From an uncultured Bacilli bacterium (GTDB lineage: Bacteria; Bacillota_I; Bacilli_A; RF39; UBA660): a DNA stretch of 64,000 bases. Where the stretch lies: NCBI GenBank assembly GCA_944373145.1, contig CALWAL010000005.1, forward strand, positions 1 to 64,000, in the 5' to 3' direction. Shown piece by piece: positions 24,755 to 35,100 of the stretch. The translations under genes were made by a program, and so were the position numbers. The notes beneath the pieces were generated by a model, which saw only the letters and a list, made by a program, of their open reading frames with translations, was not told the origin of the DNA and ran no database searches. Each line of letters begins with the position of its first letter. Within the stretch, counting starts at the first letter, position 1.

Positions 24755-27424
24755 GTGATTTATATGTGGAATAACATGGTAAATAAAACTAAAAATAAAG
24801 TAAAAATATTTATGCAAAATAAAAATAATAGGACTATTGTAACAATAGCCCTTATTATAGTGTGCTTTTTTGCATTTAATTTAAGTGGTTTATTAAGCAA
24901 TGTTTTTACAAGCCTAGCTAATTTATTTACTAATGTTGATGGTGAGATAAAAGAATTAGTTATTGAATCTGAAGGATACGACACTGAAGGTGGAAGTTAT
25001 AAAATTACCAAAAAAGGTAATTGGTCCAGTTCTACTGAAGTAGAGCTAGAATATGAATTAGAGTCTATAGCTGAGGATAATGGAGTTAATAAAGACGTTA
25101 TTTTAGTTCTAGATATCTCTAAGAGTATGGAAGGAACTAGGATTGATGAATTAAAATCATCAACATCGGATTTAGTAAAAACTTTATTGTCAAAAAATGA
25201 TAATAAAGTTGGTATAGTATCATTTAGTACGAGTGCTAAAGTAGAATCTAATTTGACAAATGATGAAACAGTTTTATTGAATGCTATTGAAGGGTTAACA
25301 CCGAGTGGAGACACTAGTTATTATCAAGCATTATTGAAATTGGAAGAATTATTAGTTGGTTATCAAGAAGAAGCTAATCGTGAATTAGTAGTAATATTTA
25401 TAACAGATGGATATCCAAATATTGATACATCAAATGAAAAAGCACAATATAAATTGTTAAAAGATAAGTATTCAGCGATGATAATATATGGAATTGGATT
25501 TGAAATAGATTCTTCTATGTCAGTTATTAAGAATATAAGTGACTATCAGTATTCAACAAGTAGCAATTTAAATTTAGATGAGATTTTAAAAGAAGCGGCA
25601 CTATCACCAGAGTATTATGAAACATTCCAAGTAGAAGAAACGATTAATAATGAATATTTTGATGTCAAAGAAGAAGATATTACAGTATCGATTGGTGATG
25701 CTGAAATAATAGAAGAAAATGGTGCTCAAAAAATAGTTTGGACATCTGATGGAGATGTTCGCTCAGGAAGTACGCAAAAAATGACAATAAAATTGACAGT
25801 AAAAGACGGTAAACAAAATACTGAAGGTTTGTGGAATATAAGTACATTGACAGAAGCAGATTTAATTTTATTAAATAAAGTATCACATCGTTTATCAAGT
25901 ACCGAAAGTTTAAAATTAAAATCAGGGTACAAAGTAAAATATGAAGCTAATGCCCCAGCAGGATGTAATGCTGAAATAGATTTAGAAGAAACACATTATG
26001 CATATGAAAATGTAAGACTTACGGCTCAAAATCTAGAGTGTGATGGCTATCAATTTGGTGGCTGGGAAGTAGTAGAGGAAGCATTAACTATAAATGATGA
26101 TGTATTCCAGATGCCGACATACAATGTAACAGTAAAAGGAATATGGAAACAGTTATCAATTGATAAAACAATGGATGGAGAAGTATATGAAAGATTAACA
26201 TTATATAAGGCAATTGCTAAACAAGCACAGTTAGATACCAATATTGACTTTAGTAAGGTTAATGGAACGACGAATGGAAATGGAGTATATACAGTAGAAT
26301 CAACTAAAGATGATACCAATCCAATTCATTATTTTAGAGGAAATGTAAATAACAATAATGTTATATTTGGAGGATATTGTTGGAAAATAGTGCGAACAAC
26401 GGAAACTGGTGGAATTAAAATAGTATATAATGGAACACCAGTAGGAGGCAAATGTACTAATACAACAGGAACAGCGACACAAATAGGTACATCAGCTTTT
26501 AATTCAAGTTATAATTCACCAGCATATGTAGGATATATGTATGGAACTGTATATTCGTATGGTAGAAAAACTTTTACGTCGGTTGACTCAGCAAATAATT
26601 ACTTATATGGAAATGATGTAACATATACTAATGGAGAGTATACTTTAGTAGATACAAAACAATTTTGGGATTGGTCAAATAATTATAATAAAATAAATGA
26701 TAATCATTATACGTGCTTTGCTACTGATGGAAAGTGCACGAGTGTATATTATATATATTATACAACTGATTCTTATGCACATTACATAACATTAAAAGAT
26801 GGAAAAAAAGTAGAAGATGCATTAGATGAGATGTTAAATAATAATATAACAGATTCCACAATAAAAACAGAAGTAGATAATTGGTATGCATCTAATATGA
26901 CTAGCTATACTAGTTATTTAGAAGATACAAAATGGTGTAATGATCGCTCAGTATATTATTTGGGAGGGTGGAATCCAAATGGTGGATTAACGAGTGACTA
27001 TTTAAGCTTTAACCCAAATGAACGTAGTATTAAAATATATAAACCATCATTAGAATGTAGAAATATAGATGCGTTTACATTAAATGTAGAAAGTGGTGGA
27101 ATAGCAGGATATGGAAATAATAAATTGGATTATCCAGTTGGATTATTGACTATTGATGAATTAATGTATGCAGGAGCAAGTGTCAATACTTACAATTCGA
27201 ATTATTATTTATATACTAATCAGTATTATTGGGTTATGTCGTCTTCGCATCTTGACATTAATAACGTAGGTGAATTTCTTGTATATCCTTCGGGAATTTT
27301 AAGAAACTTTGCAGTTGATTTTTTATACGGTGTACGCCCGGCAGTTTCACTAAAACCTGATACGGAATATACATCAGGAAATGGTACACCTGATAATCCA
27401 TATGTGATAAAAATAGAACAATAG
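24755..27424 (+). CDS. Membrane-anchored VWA surface protein, fibre operon 1
   Basis: 889 residues. A membrane segment at about 28-50 follows a basic N-terminus. The von Willebrand A domain (about 114-280) has a full metal-ion adhesion site: 'LDISKSM' (D120, S122, S124), the Thr in 'GDTSY', and the Asp in 'FITDGYPN'. Near 429 is an InlB_B-type 'GYQFGGW...MPTYNVTVKGIW' repeat. The C-terminal 400 residues contain Cys pairs in 'GYCWKIVRTT' and 'CRNID' and end 'RPAVSLKPD...NPYVIKIEQ'. GTG at 24755 is chosen for its AAGG spacing; ATG 24764 is possible. Likely the adhesive component of the locus. Confidence 0.75.
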   Translation: MIYMWNNMVNKTKNKVKIFMQNKNNRTIVTIALIIVCFFAFNLSGLLSNVFTSLANLFTNVDGEIKELVIESEGYDTEGGSYKITKKGNWSSSTEVELEYELESIAEDNGVNKDVILVLDISKSMEGTRIDELKSSTSDLVKTLLSKNDNKVGIVSFSTSAKVESNLTNDETVLLNAIEGLTPSGDTSYYQALLKLEELLVGYQEEANRELVVIFITDGYPNIDTSNEKAQYKLLKDKYSAMIIYGIGFEIDSSMSVIKNISDYQYSTSSNLNLDEILKEAALSPEYYETFQVEETINNEYFDVKEEDITVSIGDAEIIEENGAQKIVWTSDGDVRSGSTQKMTIKLTVKDGKQNTEGLWNISTLTEADLILLNKVSHRLSSTESLKLKSGYKVKYEANAPAGCNAEIDLEETHYAYENVRLTAQNLECDGYQFGGWEVVEEALTINDDVFQMPTYNVTVKGIWKQLSIDKTMDGEVYERLTLYKAIAKQAQLDTNIDFSKVNGTTNGNGVYTVESTKDDTNPIHYFRGNVNNNNVIFGGYCWKIVRTTETGGIKIVYNGTPVGGKCTNTTGTATQIGTSAFNSSYNSPAYVGYMYGTVYSYGRKTFTSVDSANNYLYGNDVTYTNGEYTLVDTKQFWDWSNNYNKINDNHYTCFATDGKCTSVYYIYYTTDSYAHYITLKDGKKVEDALDEMLNNNITDSTIKTEVDNWYASNMTSYTSYLEDTKWCNDRSVYYLGGWNPNGGLTSDYLSFNPNERSIKIYKPSLECRNIDAFTLNVESGGIAGYGNNKLDYPVGLLTIDELMYAGASVNTYNSNYYLYTNQYYWVMSSSHLDINNVGEFLVYPSGILRNFAVDFLYGVRPAVSLKPDTEYTSGNGTPDNPYVIKIEQ

Positions 27425-27441
27425 ACAGGAGGTAAAAGATA

Positions 27442-29418
27442 ATGAAAAAAGTAAAAATAAATAAAGTAAGAACATTAGGCCTCCTTCTTGTTGCTATATT
27501 AGTTATAACAATAACAGTAATAAGAGTAAGTGGCGTTGTAATTGAAAGTGGAACTCATGTTTTTGAGGATAGTGAGTTAACCTATTATGTTAATGTAACT
27601 TATGATGGCAAAGATGTAGAAGGTACACAGTCAAGTGATACTAAGATATCTGAAGTACAAAGTGGCTACATTTATGTTGAAGATAAGATACCGGAAGGAT
27701 TAATTTTTGAAGGTTTTGTTGAAACAGATGATGGAACAATAGGAGCTGTTGAGAGGGGTACCGGTGAGTCTTGTCAAGGACAAGTAATTGATGGTGTAGA
27801 TGGTTTAAACTATGATGAAGATACAAGAAAAGTAAGTTTTACGGTTAAAGATTTAAAAGCAGGGTGTGTATTAACCGTAGGTATTAAGACGAGAACGCCG
27901 GTCTTGGCTGCTGGTGTAAATAGAATGGATTTCTATAATACAGCAATAGCAGTAGAAGATACAGAAACAGTCCAGTCAAACACAGTTCATGCATGGATAG
28001 GATTAGAAGAATCAGAAGAAGAAACAAAATATAATGTAGTATATCAATATACAGGAACAGTACCAGATAACGCAACAACATTGCCAAGTACGAAAGAGTA
28101 TGTTGAAGGATCAACAGTAGGTATTGAAGGAAACGCTAATGCGGTTGGCTATACATTCTCTGGATGGACAACAAATGATGTAACCGTGACAAATGGATCA
28201 TTTACAATGCCAAATAAGACGGTAACATTTACTGGTTCATTTATTGAGATACCAAAATATAATGTAACATATGAAATAATTGGTGATATGCCATTTGGTT
28301 ATGTAAAACCAGATAGCAAAAATTATTCTGAAGGAATGAGAATAACAATAGACAGTTTAAAAGAAGGAGATATCATCAATGGCTATAAATTCTTAGGATG
28401 GAAAGCTAGTGATGTTACAATTGATGCCGATAATGGTTTTTCAATGCCAGCTTCTAATGTAACAATAACCGGAAGTTTTGAAGAAGTAAAATATAATGTA
28501 AGTTATGCCTTCCAGGGAGCAACTCTTCCAAGTAACGCAGAAAGCTTATTACCAGCTACAGTTAGCTATAAGCCAGGTGAAGTAGTAAAATTAGCTGAAT
28601 ATCCAGAAGTAGAAGGATATCGTTTCTTAGGTTGGTATAAAGAAGATAACTTTATAATGCCAGAAGAAGATGTTGTGATATATGGTGAATGGGCAATTAA
28701 TCCAACGTTATTTACGCCAGATGTAACATATGAGATAGAAAATAATAAAGAATCATATCGTCCAGGAGAAACGGTAAGATATAAAATAACAGTAACAAAT
28801 AATGAAACATATCCAATTAATGATGTAGTTATTCAAGGACATACAACCAAGATGAGTTTTGTTGAGGGAGAAGGATATACATTATCATCAACAAGATTAG
28901 CTAAAATAGATACAATACCAGCTAAAGAGTCAGTAACGGTATATGAAGAATATATAGTTACGGAAAGTGATAATAGTACAATAACAAGCGAAATTGAATT
29001 AATAGGAGCTTTAGCTGATGGTAATTATGCACTTGATACAGAAGTGGATTATAAACGAAATCAAACAATAACAATTGCCTCAAAATTGAATTTATGTAAT
29101 ATGGTAACAGGAAGTGAAGGACAAAAATTATTCTTATTCCATATTACAGGATTAGATTATGACTCATGGGCAATTTTAGAGAAAAATAGATGTAAAGAAA
29201 TATATCTATCACCAGGAACTTATAGTATAAGAGAAGTAGTACCACAAGATTATGCTTTAAATAGTGTAACCGGTGATATGACGAGTAATGGAGGAACATT
29301 ACAAGTTGAATTGGGAAACAATTATGAAGTAACATTTAATAACAACTATGAGAAGAAACCATTCTATCAAATGCACGGACGATTAGAGAATATCATAAGA
29401 GAAGTGAGGGGAGAATGA
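27442..29418 (+). CDS. Secreted repeat protein (DUF11-like, InlB_B, SpaA-like), operon 1
   Basis: 658 residues. A signal peptide or anchor (1-35) is followed by a DUF11-like domain (about 36-190). Three InlB_B-type repeats begin near 197, 272 and 350 ('GYTFSGWTTNDVTVTNGSFTMP' type). A second DUF11-like domain lies at about 426-530, and a C-terminal prealbumin-like domain (549-640, 'LSPGTYSIREVVPQDY') resembles pilin SpaA. There is no LPXTG and no C-terminal membrane segment; it ends in a basic stretch. From about residue 501 it is identical to the second copy. RBS AGGAGG is nine bases upstream. Confidence 0.7.
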   Translation: MKKVKINKVRTLGLLLVAILVITITVIRVSGVVIESGTHVFEDSELTYYVNVTYDGKDVEGTQSSDTKISEVQSGYIYVEDKIPEGLIFEGFVETDDGTIGAVERGTGESCQGQVIDGVDGLNYDEDTRKVSFTVKDLKAGCVLTVGIKTRTPVLAAGVNRMDFYNTAIAVEDTETVQSNTVHAWIGLEESEEETKYNVVYQYTGTVPDNATTLPSTKEYVEGSTVGIEGNANAVGYTFSGWTTNDVTVTNGSFTMPNKTVTFTGSFIEIPKYNVTYEIIGDMPFGYVKPDSKNYSEGMRITIDSLKEGDIINGYKFLGWKASDVTIDADNGFSMPASNVTITGSFEEVKYNVSYAFQGATLPSNAESLLPATVSYKPGEVVKLAEYPEVEGYRFLGWYKEDNFIMPEEDVVIYGEWAINPTLFTPDVTYEIENNKESYRPGETVRYKITVTNNETYPINDVVIQGHTTKMSFVEGEGYTLSSTRLAKIDTIPAKESVTVYEEYIVTESDNSTITSEIELIGALADGNYALDTEVDYKRNQTITIASKLNLCNMVTGSEGQKLFLFHITGLDYDSWAILEKNRCKEIYLSPGTYSIREVVPQDYALNSVTGDMTSNGGTLQVELGNNYEVTFNNNYEKKPFYQMHGRLENIIREVRGE

Positions 29419-30011
29419 TGAATAAAGAAAAGTTTCATAATGTTTTGAAAATTATGAATAAAAATAAATCACTTATCTTCCTATTTCTTCTCTTTCCAAT
29501 GATTTCTATAGGAGGAACAATAGCGTATTATAATACAACACAGAGTTTAGAAAATACATTTACGACAGCTAATTATAATACCAAAATGAGTGAATACTTT
29601 CCTATAACCGAGTGGGATGAAGATAATACTTTGGATAAACAATTAACAATCAGCAATGAAGGAAGTGGAGGAGTATTACTAAGGTTTACATATAACGAAA
29701 TGTGGTATGAAAATGGAGATGTAGTTAATAACTTATATAATGGAGAAGAGATAGTAACCAAGAATTGGACGCAAGCATTCATTAATGATTTTGAGTATCA
29801 TGAAGGATGGTATTATTATAAAAAAGTATTAAATGCAGATGAGAGTGTAACAATATTAGATAGTGTTGTAAGGAATTATGATGTATATGATGAGACAAGT
29901 GAATATCATTTAGACTTTAATTATGAAGTATTACAAGTTGATAATAATGCATCAGAATATGTATGGGGATATGAAGCGGTAATAGAAGGAAGTAATGTAA
30001 CATGGAGATAA
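29415..30011 (+). CDS. TasA/camelysin-like secreted protein (198 aa), operon 1
   Basis: The N-terminal hydrophobic segment ends in 'GGTIAYYNTTQSLENTFTTANY', the pattern cleaved by SipW-type signal peptidases and shared by TasA, camelysin and BsaP. The mature part is a beta-rich domain of about 155 residues ('TISNEGSGGVLLRFTY'). It overlaps the repeat-protein stop by four bases and the signal peptidase start by ten, so all three are co-translated. Protein and DNA are identical to the copy at 37379. It may be a fibre anchor or initiator; the next TasA-like protein looks more like the main subunit. Confidence 0.75.
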   Translation: MMNKEKFHNVLKIMNKNKSLIFLFLLFPMISIGGTIAYYNTTQSLENTFTTANYNTKMSEYFPITEWDEDNTLDKQLTISNEGSGGVLLRFTYNEMWYENGDVVNNLYNGEEIVTKNWTQAFINDFEYHEGWYYYKKVLNADESVTILDSVVRNYDVYDETSEYHLDFNYEVLQVDNNASEYVWGYEAVIEGSNVTWR

Positions 30012-30517
30012 TAAGAAAAATAGTACACATTTTGGCATCCATCTGTTATGTAGCTATCATAATATATATATTAATATTGTTACCAATGATAATAGGGTAT
30101 AGACCATTAGTAGTATTATCAGGAAGTATGGAACCAAAATATAAAGTAGGAAGTGTAATATACTTTGAGAAAGATTTAGACATTAAAGAAGATGATATAA
30201 TCGTCTTTACAATGAGAGATGCAGAATATGTAACACATAGAGTAGTTAGAATAGATAATGGAAAATATATAACCAAGGGAGATGCGAATGAGTTTACAGA
30301 TCCCGAAAAAGTAGAACTACAAGCCATAAAAGGGAAAGCATTAGATTTTAATATACCAATAATAGGCTATTATATCTATTATGTAAATACCCATTTTTGG
30401 ATAATAGTAGTAATAGTATTAATATTAGTATCAGAGTTCTTATTATCAAATATAAGAGCTGTTGATAGAGAAGATGAAGTTGCTTTAGAGGGAGGAAGAA
30501 GGAAGTATGAAAAATAA
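30002..30517 (+). CDS. sipW: ER-type signal peptidase I (SipW-like), operon 1
   Basis: Membrane serine protease that releases TasA-like proteins. 171 residues with an N-terminal membrane segment (about 13-32), catalytic 'LSGSMEP' (Ser42), 'VTHRVVRI' (His79 in place of the Lys of ordinary bacterial enzymes, hence ER/SipW type), 'TKGDAN' (Asp94), and a C-terminal membrane segment (about 134-156). It overlaps the genes on both sides, which encode its likely substrates. Identical to 37966-38481. Confidence 0.9.
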   Translation: MEIIRKIVHILASICYVAIIIYILILLPMIIGYRPLVVLSGSMEPKYKVGSVIYFEKDLDIKEDDIIVFTMRDAEYVTHRVVRIDNGKYITKGDANEFTDPEKVELQAIKGKALDFNIPIIGYYIYYVNTHFWIIVVIVLILVSEFLLSNIRAVDREDEVALEGGRRKYEK

Positions 30518-31106
30518 AAAAGCACTAGTCGCTATAGCATTAGTAGCGCTAATTGGTGTAGTTGGCGGATCATGGGCATACTATACTAGTAATACAAAAT
30601 TTACAGGAGAATTTACAACCGGAACATATTCAACAAGTATAACAGAAGAATTTGAAAGTCCAGATAACTGGACGCCAGGTACAACCACAAAAAAGAAAAT
30701 TAATGTTGCAAATAGAGGAAGCGTACCAATTGTAACACGTGCTAAATATACAGAAAAGTGGGTATCTAGCAATGGTACGCAATTATCACTTGAAAGAAAT
30801 GGAAGAAGAGTAGCGCAATTTACAGTAGGATCAAAATGGATTAAAGCTACAGATGGTTGGTATTACTATGAAGATACTTTAACCGCACCAGAAGAAAGTC
30901 AAGATTTTATTAGTTCAGTAACTTTTGATAAAAATTTTGAATTACAAGAGGGTGTAGATATTCATTGTGAAACCAATACAACAGCAACTGGTCAAGAATC
31001 TGTATGTACAAGTTTAGATACAGGTTATGCAGGAGCTACGTATACTTTAGTTGTAACTATTGAAACAATTCAAGCTGATGCTGCTTGGAAATATACAAGA
31101 GCATAA
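30507..31106 (+). CDS. TasA-like fibre subunit (199 aa), operon 1
   Basis: Starts 'MKNKKALVAIALVALIGVVGGSWAYYT', a SipW-dependent signal peptide. The mature protein ('FTGEFTTGTYSTSITEEF', 'WTPGTTTKKKINVANRGSVPIVTRAKY') has the beta-sandwich pattern of TasA/BsaP-type subunits, which polymerise by strand exchange in known members. Cys residues in 'IHCETN' and 'SVCTSL' could form a disulfide. The start lies inside the end of the signal peptidase gene. It is close to both TasA-like genes of operon 2, especially the second. Confidence 0.8.
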   Translation: MKNKKALVAIALVALIGVVGGSWAYYTSNTKFTGEFTTGTYSTSITEEFESPDNWTPGTTTKKKINVANRGSVPIVTRAKYTEKWVSSNGTQLSLERNGRRVAQFTVGSKWIKATDGWYYYEDTLTAPEESQDFISSVTFDKNFELQEGVDIHCETNTTATGQESVCTSLDTGYAGATYTLVVTIETIQADAAWKYTRA

Positions 31107-31131
31107 TAAAGAGTAATAAGGAGGATGTGTC

Positions 31132-31797
31132 ATGAAAAAATTAATTGTAACCATAGTAATGCTTAGTATGTTAATTATGAATGTTGAAGCTATTGATAAT
31201 AAATTATATTTTGATGAAGAAAAAGGTCATTTGTATTATGATATGAAAGCATTTGATGGCGATGCTTTTATGACACATGATGAAATGAGTCCAGGAAAAG
31301 TTTATACGGACGAATTGGAAATAAAAAATGAATCTCAAAATGTTTATGATTTATATTTGAGAGTTAACTTGGTTGAACAAGATTTATTATCTGAAGAATT
31401 AGTAGAAAATATGTATATGGAAATATATGTTGATGATGAATTAGTATATGAAGGAGATGCTACTGGTACTGCTTATGATGAAAATGGAGTAGCTTATCAA
31501 AAACTTATTCCACTAGGTAATTATAAAGCAGGAGAAAGTAGAGAGTTGGTTTTAAAGACAAAAATTAAAGATGAATATGCCAATACTGAAAATACAAATA
31601 TCGGATCATTAGAATGGGAATTTTTTGCCGGATATGAAAATGGTATTCAACCAATTGTAGCTAGACCAAATGGCGGCTTTCAATATAAAGTTATTATTTT
31701 AACAATTATAGCAATTGTATTAGCTCTATTAGTCGTACTTATATATCGAAAGAAATATGGAGTTAAAAAAAGTAGAATGAGAAAAGTTAATGAGTAG
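31132..31797 (+). CDS. C-terminally anchored membrane protein, operon 1
   Basis: 221 residues. Signal peptide (1-20), extracellular beta-rich domain ('SPGKVYTDELEIKNESQNVYDLYLRV'), then a membrane segment (about 185-207) and a basic tail 'YRKKYGVKKSRMRK'. 'RPNGG' lies just before the membrane segment but is not a proper sortase motif. The domain resembles TasA-like and WxL-type modules that cap or anchor polymers, so it may hold the fibre to the membrane. RBS AAGGAGG precedes it. Confidence 0.65.
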   Translation: MKKLIVTIVMLSMLIMNVEAIDNKLYFDEEKGHLYYDMKAFDGDAFMTHDEMSPGKVYTDELEIKNESQNVYDLYLRVNLVEQDLLSEELVENMYMEIYVDDELVYEGDATGTAYDENGVAYQKLIPLGNYKAGESRELVLKTKIKDEYANTENTNIGSLEWEFFAGYENGIQPIVARPNGGFQYKVIILTIIAIVLALLVVLIYRKKYGVKKSRMRKVNE

Positions 31798-31812
31798 TCA
31801 TTAACTTTTTTA
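31780..31812 (+). terminator. Terminator of fibre operon 1
   Basis: AAAGTTAATGA-GTAG-TCATTAACTTT overlaps the stop and runs into T residues. The same arrangement ends operon 2. Confidence 0.75.
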
Positions 31813-31823
31813 TTAATTTAATG

Positions 31824-31855
31824 AAAAAAGAGAATGAATTTTCATTCTCTTTTTT
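31824..31855. terminator. Bidirectional terminator between operon 1 and the Xre gene
   Basis: AGAGAATGAA/TTCATTCTCT with A and T runs on both flanks. Confidence 0.75.
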
Positions 31856-31864
31856 GTACCTTAT

Positions 31865-32086
31865 TTAGATGTCAAAATAATCATCGTCTTTAACTAGACT
31901 AATTAGTTCTCCTGGTGTGCAATCTAATAAAGTGCAAAAGTCTTCAATATATCTAAATGAAATAGAAGTTGTTTCTCCATTTATGATGCGGTTTAAATTC
32001 CTTGATGTAATATTCATGTGCTTTTTTAGATAATATTTCGACCTTTTCCTGCTTTTCAACAGTTCCTCAATATTAATCTTAATCAT
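31865..32086 (-). CDS. Small Xre-family HTH regulator
   Basis: 73 residues, a single Cro/C1-type helix-turn-helix ('NITSRNLNRIINGETTSISFRYIEDFCTLLDCTPGELISLV'). It lies on the minus strand between the two fibre operons and its start faces the promoter of operon 2 about 110 bases away. It is a candidate regulator of one or both operons. No sensor domain is present. Confidence 0.75.
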   Translation of the reverse strand: MIKINIEELLKSRKRSKYYLKKHMNITSRNLNRIINGETTSISFRYIEDFCTLLDCTPGELISLVKDDDYFDI

Positions 32087-32138
32087 ATAATCACTTCACT
32101 AATAAGAATACATTTTATGACAAAATAAAATAAGATAC

Positions 32139-32168
32139 TTGCAAATATCCTATAAAGTGTGATATTAT
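32139..32168 (+). promoter_or_regulatory. Promoter of fibre operon 2
   Basis: TTGCAA (32139-32144), 18 bases, TATTAT (32163-32168). The palindrome found before operon 1 is absent. Confidence 0.5.
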
Positions 32169-32196
32169 CTTTATAGTAGTAAAGGGTAGTGATAAC

Positions 32197-35100
32197 ATGT
32201 TCAATAATATTTTATCCAAAATAAAAGAAAAAATACAAAAGATTAATAAAAAAGTAAACTTAAAGAATATTGCCGTAATAGCCCTTATTATAGTGTGTTT
32301 TTTTGCGTTTAATTTAGGTGGTTTACTAAGCAATGTTTTTACGAGTATTACTAATTTAACCAATGAATTAGGTGAAATGAAAAAAATTGTTTTACAATCA
32401 CCTGGATATGAAGGACAAGAAGGAGGCAGCTATCAAATAACTAAGATCGTAAATTGGACAGCAGCTGATACAGCCTCTTTAGAATTTGATATTAAAACAA
32501 TAGCTGAAACTGAAGGATTTGAAAAAGATATAGTTTTCATACTTGACACATCAGCTAGCATGGAAGGAACAAGAATTGATACGCTTAAAGAAGCACTAAA
32601 AACAACTATTCCTACCATTTTAGAAAAGAATATTAATAATAAAATAGGTCTTATTAGATTCTCTTCTGATTCTACTATTTTAAATGAATTGACAAATGAT
32701 GAAGAGTCTTTAATTAATTCTATTGACTCACTTGAAGCAATAGGTGATACTAACTATTATAGTGCTTTTGTAAATTTAAGAAGTATGCTATCTGATTATC
32801 GAGAAGTTAGCGGACGAGAATTAGTAGTAGTTTTTGTAACTGACGGTGCACCAAATGTTTCTACACCAAATCAAAAATCTGAATATGCTTTATTTAAAGT
32901 TGAACATCCATATGCAACAGTTTATGGTGTACCATATTATTCAGGAATTAATAACACTATTTCTGAATTATCAGATGTAACTGATGAAGTTATTGGATAT
33001 AATGAATATTCAAGTTTAGCGGATCGTTTGATTAAAGCCTCTTTAATGCCCGAAGATTATGAAGAATTTACAATAAGTGAATATATTGATAGTGATTATT
33101 TTAATGTAACTACTAATGATATTAAAGTATCAATGGGAAATATAAAGATAACTAATGAAACTGGTTCTCAAAAAGTTACTTGGACAATTCCATCTGGTGA
33201 ATTTAAATCCGGTGATAGCCTATCAATGACAATTAATTTAAAAGTTCAAAGTGATAAATTAAGGAAGCCAGGTTTATATACTACAAGTACAAAAACTGAA
33301 GCTAGTTTAAAACTGCCTAGTAGTGAAGCTAAAACAATAAATAGTACTGAAGTTAATTCTCTACGTTCGGGTTATAACGTTATTTATGATGCAAATTCTC
33401 CGCAAGGTTGTAATGCTTCTTTTAACTTAACAGAAGTTAAATATGCTTTTGATACTGTTACTTTATCAAGTGAACAGCCAAGTTGTTCTGGTTATGAATT
33501 TAAAGGATGGCAAGTAGTTAGTGATGTACAAATGATTAATGACGATAACTTTATAATGCCAGATAATAATATTCAAATAAAAGGAACTTGGACACAATTA
33601 GCAATTAATAAAACAATGGAAGGCGATGTCTATGAAAAACTAACATTATATAAAACAATAGAAAGACAAGCTGTTCCTGACAATATAAAAAGTGAATATG
33701 TTACTTCGGTAACAGGTATTAATTTTAAAAGAGGTGCTAGTGATACAAATGGCAAAGGAGTATATACTGTGGCATCAACTTTAAATGATACTTATCCAGT
33801 ACACTATTTTAGAGGGGATATCGACAATAATCATGTATTATTTGGTGGATTTTGTTGGCGTATTATTAGAACAACTGATACTGGTGGTGTAAAACTGATA
33901 TATGATGGTAAGCCAACTACCGATGGTGTATGTAATAATACAGGTGTTAATACAGTCATAGATACTAATGGTGATGGAATTTTGAATTATAATGATGATG
34001 TTGATTATAATGTGTCTGGAGATGCTTCATATTTAACTGAAGTTGGATATATGTATAATCCAAATGCAATGTATGAAGAGGTAAAATTTAGAAGTCGTCC
34101 AAGAAAAGATATTGATATTCCAGTTAATAGAAAAACTAGCGTTACTAGTTCAAATTACTACTATAGTACTTTAATTTTATATAGAAATGGTAAGTATTCA
34201 TTAGTCAATCCAGTTCAAATGACATGGGAAAGTAATTATGACAAATTACCAGGATATTACACTTGCTTTAGTACATCTGCAACAGGTACTTGTACGAATA
34301 TTAATTATATATTAGAAGATTCTACTAGTACACAAGCTGTATACTTCTCATTATATGGAGGTGGAGGTATAAATGGTGCTGATACATATTATACCTTAGG
34401 AAAAGGATATACTAAAAATGCAAATGGTACTTATACATTAACTGATACCCAATCTGTATATTTAGCAGATTGGTATGATACTTATGACGATTACGAAGAT
34501 ATGTATATGTGTTCTGATCATTTAAGTACAACATGTAGTGAATTGTGGTTAATTAGTAGTACATTTAGCACAGATTTTTATGCTTATTCAACAACTGATA
34601 ATATAACTATGGGTAAGAGTTATACTTATAATGCAAACACTAAAAGATATACATTAACCAATTATGTAACTGGTAATATGGTGGAAAACCCTAATGCTGG
34701 TGGGCGTGCTTATGCTTATACTTGTGGAAGTACTTCAACTACTTGTTCAACATTATATATTATGACTTCTTATAATCGAGGAGAGTTTTCTGCTTATCAA
34801 GGTGTACCACTAACAAATGGTAAAAACATAACAGACTTACTGAATGAAATGTTATGGAGTAATCAATCTAACACGAGTAATTCAAATGCCAAAACAGTAG
34901 TAGATAATTGGTATAGAAATAATATGACTAATTATACAAAGTTTATTGAAGATACAATATATTGCAATGATCGAAGTATTTGTAATTTAGGTTATTGGAG
35001 AGAAGGAAGCGTAAACGATGATGATGTTGATTTTTGTGGTTATCAAAGAGAAATTGATGGGAAACCGGACTTATCATGTTCAAGCCAATTAGATTCATTT

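Larger units (their letters stand above)
28940..30532 (+). repeat. Perfect 1,593-base direct repeat, copy A
   Basis: Reads as identical to 36904-38496, offset 7,964 bases. It spans the end of the repeat protein, the 198-residue TasA-like gene, the signal peptidase gene and the first codons of the next TasA-like gene. Identity resumes for about 50 bases after one mismatch at 30533. Confidence 0.9.

Noticed and set aside
31132-31797. Sortase sorting signal in the C-terminally anchored protein of operon 1 (also 39735-40403)
   Set aside because: The membrane segment and basic tail fit, but 'RPNGG' and 'EPNGE' lack the conserved Pro-x-Thr order, so simple membrane anchoring is more likely.
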